From Melampsora larici-populina 98AG31 (taxonomy: Eukaryota; Basidiomycota; Pucciniomycetes; Pucciniales; Melampsoraceae), in the NCBI RefSeq assembly GCF_000204055.1, contig NW_006768788.1:633115-697114 (forward strand): DNA of 64,000 bases. The letters run 5' to 3'. Position numbers and translations under genes: made by a program. The notes below the pieces were generated by a model. It ran no database searches. It was not told the DNA's origin and saw only the letters and a list, made by a program, of their open reading frames with translations. How positions within the stretch are numbered: the stretch's first letter is position 1; each line of letters opens with the position of its first letter. Below, one piece after another: positions 57,575-64,000 of this stretch.

Positions 57575-59645
57575 TCATAACGAAGCTTATCAGTGTTTTA
57601 CGTGATGACGAACGTATACTTTTTGTTTTTTTTGAATATGAAATTGGGTAGATGAGGAATATAACTTGAACAGGAAGATGTAAAAAACGTGCTTGTGTTG
57701 ACTGGAAATGCTACATGAAATGCTTGCCAATTCATTTTGCTGTCTAGACCCCTTATCCCACACACTTTCAATCACCCGTTCTTCAAGTGACATACACAGA
57801 ATACATGAGTGCAGGGTAGGGATTTGTTAACCTTTGGCCTGAAGGCTCCTCGGAAGCTGGTCTGAACTTTATGACAGTCTGTGACCAAAACATGGCATAA
57901 CCACGGCGCTGTATCACGTTGAACAAACAATATATACAGAATGCCCCCCCACTACCCCATCCATCTGATTCTTAGTTTCCGACAATCTTGATCTATTCAT
58001 GACAAAGAAGGCAGGTGATGGTGGTTCAGCTTTGGCACGGGTAGAATCTCGGTGAATATTATAATTCAATAGACTTGAGGAACTGAGCTGGTTGGTATCA
58101 CAATTTTTTTTTACAATATAACGACAACTTCTGCTCTTGATCAGCAGGCCATCCTTTGATGGTCGCTGCCATTTTGTGATCCCTGAATTTCTCGAGTTGC
58201 CCAATCAAAACTTAGCTACAGCTAGAAAATTTCACAAATCCAATTCCATTGAGATTAAAGATTGACTCCAAGCTTGTTGGCTCAGAGAAAAGCACTTGAC
58301 TCTGAGAATGCTGTTGACAAGTAACATGAATAGTCAGTCATAGGCAGCCCATGGAAAGAGTTGACTGGCTCATTGTTCAAGGTATCAAATATGAACATGG
58401 TTGGGTTTGTATGATTGCGTGTGGATATATACAAGACTGATTCTCTCAAGAGCTAGTATAGAACACAGTTCGACATGAAGAAATCAGAGTGAAGAATTGA
58501 AGAAGTGGTTGGAAATGCTTGCTCCTAGCAATGGCAAGGCAAAGAGTCATTGGATGGGGATAATAATATTTGAACACAAGAAGGAATTAGACCCAATGGC
58601 ACACCTTGGTAGAATCAGGGTTGTATAGGTCCAGATGAGTCCGTACACTCACCTTTTCTCAGGTGCACCTAGACACTCTGAGTTCATGAGGCACACTTTC
58701 AGCTCGAGGAAAGCTGCAAACACTATATATCTTGCTTATGATGCAAAAAGTGGCCTCAGGACAAAGACTGATCCCACTGGCTGGGATGCTACCCAGCTTT
58801 ACATATTGATGGGAAATGCCCTCCCCAGGTATGACCTCAGTACCATACACTGTGTCGAGTTTGCAACTGGGGAAAAAAGGATTGCACCCCCACATCCTAA
58901 CCAAAGTCGATTCACACAAACAAAGGTGTGCACCCTGGATGCGTGGTTCAGGGTCACACCCACCTGGTGATGAAAGTGTAGATTTTTTTAGCTGCACGCT
59001 TAACTGAACCTATAAAGTACACTGCCGCAAAGGTCCGATCTTGGCTAGCCGCTACAGACTTGAGTTATCGAGTCAGTGCATAAGACTCAGAGCATCAACC
59101 ATCGTTGCATCAAGGTAACCATGAAATCACCAACGGGTACTGCAGCTCCAAATACGTCTTCACAGAATATGTAAACAAAGGTGCGATCTGATCATGTTAC
59201 TTTAGTGGTGACTGCACTTTACAGAAAAAAATGTGATCACAGACAGAATTGAAATTATCCAACTTGGTTATCTGATGAATTCTTGCAAATATACCTCAAA
59301 AACACACATTCAAAAAATCAATTGATGATTCGATCCTCAATGAGAACTGCCTCCGCCCAGCACCCTGATAAATTGGTTCTTTGTCACACACTCGCAGCGG
59401 CAGAGTTCGGTAGTATAAACGATTTGGTCAAAGATATTGGAATAATTCACTGCATAAGCTGGAGTTGCATACCCAAGCAAAGATGATGAGTGGGCATTTG
59501 TCAGGAGATTCAGGGGGGTCACGACATCGGAATAAAGCAATGTTGTCTGATTTCACATAAATGACTGAAGGACCTGAAAACCATAGGCTTGAAACTTGTG
59601 TGGAAGCGACCAAGTCGAGTGTTGCATAACATATTATAACATGAT
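57575..59645. other. Intergenic, probable repeat debris
   Basis: 3' flanks of the convergent carbonic anhydrase (+) and eL28 (-) genes enclose ~1.5 kb of decayed sequence. A 111-codon plus frame (58635-58970) has no recognised domain. A GGTCCAGATGAGT sequence near 58630 recurs near 30490 and may mark a shared old repeat. Confidence 0.4.
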
Positions 59646-60378
59646 TTAAGCAGACTTAGGGGTTTTTCGGGTAGTCTCGGCGATTCGGGCTGCTCGGATG
59701 ACAGCAGCCTTGACGAGATCAGGTCGGTAGCTGTTGGCGATCTTGGCAGCTTTTCCAGCAGCTTTCCGTGGAGCAATGCAAGCGCCCCTGGCTCGAACAG
59801 TCTTACGGGCAGAAGTGAGGTGTCGAGCTGTAGAGCGATCTCAGATGAATGAGCACGATGATTAACGTAACAAGCCGCTACTTTTTGCCGATGACTTACG
59901 GTTGGCACCTTCCTTCTTGGTGGAATAGAGGACACCGCCTTTGGGGGCGGCAGTGATGGACAAAGGCTTGGGCTGAGCCAATCCGGAGTATCGGTAGGAG
60001 TGGTAGTTCTATTGGAGGCATAGAAAGGTACTCATTATCAGCAAACCGAGTCCAGGTGAGGTTTTGTCAAAAAGAGGTCACGAGAAGCAGAGTGACTCAC
60101 CTTGAGGTTACCAGCTTCACGACTGAATGTGATGCCACCTCGCGAGACCATCTTGGAGTTCCATCCCTGACGATGAGAAAATATGACCGGACTTTCGTCA
60201 GGATTTGTGGGTTGCGAATTGAATTTCCATGAAAGCTGAGTGACTCTGAATTGTACACACCCGTAGGAGAAGCCATTGTAGATCGGCGGAAGAAGCGTTT
60301 TCCTGAATTATAGAGCATGGTCAAGGTTAGCTACGCAAAGCGGCTCTGCCGGGATAAAGTTCACACCACGCTCACCAT
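59646..60378 (-). CDS. RPL28: 60S ribosomal protein eL28, 133 aa
   Basis: Structural protein of the large ribosomal subunit. Five exons (minus): the first coding exon is only the ATG (60378-60376), then 60302-60261, 60166-60101, 60008-59900 and 59827-59646. The protein reads ENASSADLQWLLLRGWNSKM, GGITFSREAGNLKNYHSYRY, SGLAQPKPLSITAAPKGGVL and ends RKTPKSA. The SADLQW start and the NLKNYHSYRYSGLA block identify the eL28 family. Introns crowd the 5' part and one splits right after ATG, as is common in fungal ribosomal protein genes. The 5' region is pyrimidine-rich on the coding strand. Saccharomyces lacks this protein and uses the name RPL28 for uL15, so the symbol follows human usage. Confidence 0.92.
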
Positions 60379-60632
60379 TTCGATTTAGGAGAGGGGACAA
60401 AGTTGATGGGATGAGGGTTTCGGAATGGGTGGCCGCGAGACGTGGGAGGCTGAAGGGTTGACGATATGGGTATGAGGCGGTGCTCCATGGGATTACATAA
60501 GGGCGCAGCAGTGGTGCCGCGCGCCCACAGCATCATTATTGTTCTCTCATCACGTTAGGTTAAGCTTGAAGTTACATCTATAAAGTTTGCAAACCAGTGC
60601 CTTATACATCACTCCACACCCACCACGACGTC

Positions 60633-60826
60633 ATGGATCCAATCAGCCGGTAAGCAATTTGAACCTCCCTCAAATACCCTCGGCCCTCATCAAATTATTT
60701 TCCAAGCGATGATGTCAAAGTATTTCTTCACTTTCTGATCCTTGTCCGCATGCGGACAGGAAAGGTAGATTTGTAAATATTGACAAGCATATGTCTGAGC
60801 TTCTTGCGACCAACCATCCTTCCTAA
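60633..60826 (+). other. Possible first exons of an unidentified plus-strand gene
   Basis: ATGGATCCAATCAGCCG is followed by GTAAGC; joined to an acceptor at 60759 (GCGGACAG) it reads MDPISRKGRFVNIDKHMSEL and stops at 60824 after 27 aa. Splice signals and the divergent position from eL28 fit a real gene start, but the product is too short to identify. The gene could be longer with an unseen exon, cut by the nearby transposon, or spurious. Confidence 0.25.
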
Positions 60827-61046
60827 CTTACGCTTTGTCTGGATTGCTGACTCGGATGTTCACATTGGTTACAGGTCGAGAATGGTTGTGGATGTCCAAG
60901 ACATCTTATTTCTCTGCAACACCTATGATCGTATTGACACCTTTACATGTGCATGTTGTAATTAGTCCTCTTATCCCTAAATAAGGTGCTCTTGTTGCAT
61001 TTGGTCCTTACGTACCACCCACTTCGGTAACAAAACCCGAAAAAAG

Positions 61047-61227
61047 TTACATATATGATTTTTACATCACGGTGAGAAATATTCTCACCGTGTATGTATA
61101 TGTAAAGCTGTGATCCTTGAAAACCTTCGGTAACCGAATCAAAGTGAAGATGATGATCATTCAACGATGAAATGATCATTTGTTGTTCGGTAAACAAGGT
61201 CACCGAGCTCATCGACTTGATGAGCTC
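61047..61227. repeat. Cluster of hairpins upstream of the Harbinger transposase
   Basis: Four inverted repeats follow one another: CACGGTGAGA/TCTCACCGTG (61068-61092, extended by TTACATATA/TATATGTAA to 61047-61107), TTCGGTAACCGAA (61126-61138), ATGATCATT/AATGATCAT (61153-61179) and GAGCTCATC/GATGAGCTC (61205-61227). They lie in the 5' part of the transposon and may be subterminal binding sites. Confidence 0.65.
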
Positions 61228-61304
61228 ACTCTTTCTTTTTGTAATGAACCCTTCCCGCCGCTTGTAGATGTAATAGAACAAATTTAATATAACCTCATTA
61301 AAAA

Positions 61305-62649
61305 ATGGATCATACTCGAGCTCTTCAGCGCCGGAGACATCGACGTCGCCAAATTATATTCTTCAATCACTTAATCCTGATGGAATCCGCTAGATTCTAC
61401 TACAACACAATCTTGAAGCCAACTATAATAAAAAATCCAAGGATCAGATCAATCCTTTCTGGCCAGATGTGGATTGATGAGTTACTGACCGGGCACGAAA
61501 AGGTTTTCTACGAAAATATGGGAATGAAAAAGGAGGTTTTTGTGGGATTGAGAGAAAGGCTCGAGGAATCTGGATCACTTGCTGATTCCAGATACGTTAC
61601 CAGCACAGAGCAATTAGCTCTTTTACTTTACTTCCTCATCACCGGGCTATCAAATACGAAGCTTAACCAACGCTTCCAAAGATCTGCTGACACGGTTTCA
61701 AAGTGAATCCATTAAATCATTTATATTATTCATTTCAAAGACTGATGATTGTGTCTTTACAGGATCATCAACAACTTAACTCAGGATATCACCAAAAATA
61801 CCCAATTGATCCATTCTTACATCATCCTCCCTCAACAGGATACTCCGATGTCAGCATCCATCCGTAATAACCCCGATTGGTACCCCTATTTCAAGAATTG
61901 CGTGGGGGCAGTTGATGGAACGCATATGCCAGTTCATGTATCGCCACTTGACGCCAAGCCATATTTCAATCGAAAAGGCAATATAACTCAAAATGTACTG
62001 GCGGCTTGTAATTTCAGCTTATGTTTTACGTATATTCTAGCTGGCTGGGAAGGTAGTGTGGCGGATAGTAAACTCTGGGATGATGCACGCGAAAGAAATC
62101 TTACCATCCCGGCTGGTAAGTATGTTTTGGGCGATGCTGGCTTTGCATTGAGTCTGACTTGTCAAACCCCTTTTCGAGGGGTGCGATATCATCTTCGTGA
62201 ATTTTCCGGCGATAACTCTGAGTACGCCACCAAACCTCTTTTATTGAATAGCGCAAACTGATGTTTTTGTACTCTACAGACCTCGAACTTATCAGGAACT
62301 GTATAACAAACGACATGCAGCTTTAAGGAACTATATCGAAAGAATATTTGGTGTAACAAAGCAAAGATTTAAAGTGATGGGAGAAGGTTCTCACTATCCA
62401 ATACTGATTCAAGCAAGATTAATACTACTAATGGCTTTTATACATAATTTCATCAGAACAGTCGATAGTAATGATGAGCAATTTAATGGGGAATTTGATG
62501 AAAACTATCAACCTCGAGTCAATCAAGAGGAGTTACACGCTGTTGGAAACACTCCTGAAGAGTCAACTGAAGCAGGAAAGTTGAGAACGAAGATTGCTAA
62601 AGCAATGTGGAGAACTTATCGCCAACAACGAACTGCTCGTGGAATGTGA
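61305..62649 (+). CDS. PIF/Harbinger DDE transposase, 408 aa
   Basis: Cuts and joins the transposon. Three exons, 61305-61702, 61763-62221 and 62280-62649, join in frame. The N-terminal helical part (LLTGHEKVFYENMGMKKEVF, EQLALLLYFLITGLSN, RFQRSADTVSK) is the usual HARBI1-like DNA-binding half. The RNase-H-fold catalytic triad is readable: VGAVDGTH (D184), VLGDAGF (D257) and RNYIERIFGV (E306), with GWEGSVADSKLW and QELYNKRHAALRN between. Family members use TNA target sites such as TAA or TTA. No stop or frameshift was found, so this copy may be functional. It could also mobilise the TAA-flanked MITE at 42145. Confidence 0.9.
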
Positions 62650-63033
62650 ATTAAGATACTCATTTGTTTTTCGATTTTTGCTTAGACGCTTAGCAAGTTA
62701 TTAAACATTTATTATCATTTATTACAAACTCACATCATACTTAATGCCCTCATGTTTTAGGTGTTTTAGAAACTTGATAAAGACGAAATATTTTCATGTT
62801 TTAGTATTTATATAAACTCAATCAAGAGTCAATTACAACTTGAGCAATCAGCAGGCTTTGTTATTACAGAACAATTAAGAACCTCATAAGCCTTATGAAA
62901 TTACAAATGTATTTAAAAAAACCTTTAATTATTGAATATTTATTTTAAGATATATGCGACTCGACTTTGACCAAAGTAAAAGATAAACTTATGTATGGAA
63001 AAAGTGATTAAAAAGTTATTGAATTGAATCGAT
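62650..63033. other. A+T-rich spacer between the two transposon genes
   Basis: Convergent 3' ends of the transposase and Myb-like genes. No gene or structured RNA was recognised. Confidence 0.5.
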
Positions 63034-64000
63034 TTAATTTTGATCACCTGCTAACTTTCCTCTGATCCAGCCAAGTTGTAAATCCTTTTCTTCAAGACCA
63101 ACAAACATTTTGGCATAGTCAACATCTTTCTTTAACATTTCCATTGATTTGTACAGTTCATCTTGACTTAAACCGAGCTTGCGTAATCCCCGAGTAGCAG
63201 TGGTGAGAAAGTCGTAAGGTTGAGTCGAACTTCCAGAAGCTAAATTATCGTTGGCCATGTGACTAATAAATTTGTCTGAAATCGAGCCAATTCCATCTAT
63301 AAAGTCTTCACCAGCTTGAGCCGCAGTCTTGCGTTGTCGTTTTTGAAAAGGTTTATGAACTTTGACTTTTGAATCGATTTCTGGTGATCGATTGTGTTTG
63401 GATCTCTTATTCTTCATGAATTTATTCTTGGGAAGATCTTGAGAAGTGCTGGTAGGTGCTGGTGTTTCTTCATTGGATTCGATAGCACGCTGAAGTCGAG
63501 ATTCATCTAAACTCCCAAGTTGACTCCCATCATGGCTCATTGATTTGCCACTTGAAGTATCATCATCCTTATCTTTTTCACCTTCTCCAACAGCTTCCTC
63601 GGCAGGAGCAAAAGAATTGACCTTCCCAGTTCCCTTGGCCATCCCAGGATCGACGAGCACACCAACTGATTCATAAAGCGGGAAGGGGTTCCTTCTGAAC
63701 CAACCTAAACGCTTGTTAGTTCCTGACTGGGATGAGAAAGTCACAGCATTAGCAATCAGACAAGAAAGAAGGTATGAAGGTAAGAATGAGCTGGGCATAC
63801 TGGTACTTTGGCCATCTCGTTCCAGATGTCGGAACTGAGCTCGACCATATTCGTTTCGGGGTTCCATCCGGCACCGCTTTTCTTCAACAAATCGCTCGCA
63901 TCTTTGTACCGTTTGTTAAGCTTAATTTGAAACAAAGATACAATTAATATACAGTAGAAAGAAAGAGACAAAAGCAAAAGACTTACCACATTATAATGAC
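63034..64000 (-). CDS. Harbinger Myb/SANT-like protein, 5' end outside window
   Basis: Second protein of PIF/Harbinger elements, needed to bind the ends and bring in the transposase. Exons in the window (minus): 64000-63987 (partial), 63920-63801 and 63726-63034. The N-terminal Myb/SANT-like domain ends here with LNKRYKDASDLLKKSGAGWN, LSSDIWNEMAKVP and RLGWFRRNPFPLYESVGVL (the usual W...F-R-x-K-P-F-P-x-Y-D spacing). A Ser/Asp/Lys-rich middle includes basic clusters (KNKRSKHNRS, KPFQKRQRKT) that could be nuclear signals. The C-terminus is helical (RGLRKLGLSQDELYKSMEML). No internal stop was seen. The missing start lies beyond 64000. Confidence 0.82.

Larger units (their letters stand above)
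61047..64000. mobile_element. PIF/Harbinger DNA transposon, partial (runs off the window)
   Basis: Two convergent genes, a DDE transposase (+) and a Myb/SANT-like protein (-), are the hallmark gene pair of autonomous PIF/Harbinger elements. Both frames appear intact after splicing. The left terminal inverted repeat was not located with certainty because the right end is outside the window; the given left limit is simply the start of the hairpin cluster. Confidence 0.75.

Noticed and set aside
58635..58970. 111-codon plus-strand frame
   Set aside because: No recognisable domain, and an opposite-strand frame of equal length covers it; probably transposon debris.

Overview
The window is nuclear DNA of a filamentous basidiomycete, most likely a rust fungus (Pucciniales); that placement is inference. 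It is A+T-rich. Its genes carry many short (50-90 nt) GT-AG introns, it encodes fungal proteins (Cdc24, Rho2, TATA-binding protein, eL28, choline-phosphate cytidylyltransferase, beta-carbonic anhydrase, wax-synthase-like MBOAT), and the spacers are full of decayed transposons and short inverted-repeat elements. No CRISPR array, rRNA or tRNA was recognised. Exon coordinates were derived by hand from reading frame, splice signals and family knowledge.

Left part (1-13 kb): a small hypothetical gene is divergent from a wax-synthase-like MBOAT gene whose last ~43 residues lie behind an in-frame TAG. Then come three tandem minus-strand paralogues (3455-8507) of the AsaB/CmcJ/NvfI (GA4-desaturase-like) oxygenase family. 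Each has three exons with identical intron positions and an N-terminal signal peptide. They sit among duplicated flanks that also mark a lost or never completed fourth unit. Next is a divergent pair: a WBP2-like GRAM protein with a PPxY tail (-) and a DUF5745-type protein (+).

Housekeeping block (14-23 kb): choline-phosphate cytidylyltransferase (phosphatidylcholine synthesis), TATA-binding protein and Rho2 GTPase (cell-wall and polarity signalling), with a foldback element between TBP and rho2.

Transposon-rich block (23-46 kb): a truncated LINE abuts an LTR/primer-binding-site-like structure. Several non-autonomous elements have readable ends and target-site duplications. Embedded in this block are two tandem secreted HEIAH metalloprotease-like genes (31.6 and 33.6 kb), a candidate secreted disordered protein (36 kb) and a SAM-like/tail-anchored protein (38.7-40.8 kb). 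The 41.6-43.1 kb stretch is a stack of inverted-repeat elements, one demonstrably nested inside another.

Right part (47-64 kb): an eight-exon Cdc24 RhoGEF (CH-DH-PH-PB1) with one GC-AG intron, LINE and hAT transposase remnants, a mitochondrial-type beta-carbonic anhydrase, ribosomal protein eL28, and a seemingly intact PIF/Harbinger transposon. The last encodes a DDE transposase (+) converging on a Myb/SANT-like partner (-) that runs off the window end. Cdc24 and Rho2 both act in Rho-family polarity signalling, but nothing here shows they act on each other. Phosphatidylcholine synthesis and the MBOAT gene are the lipid-related functions.
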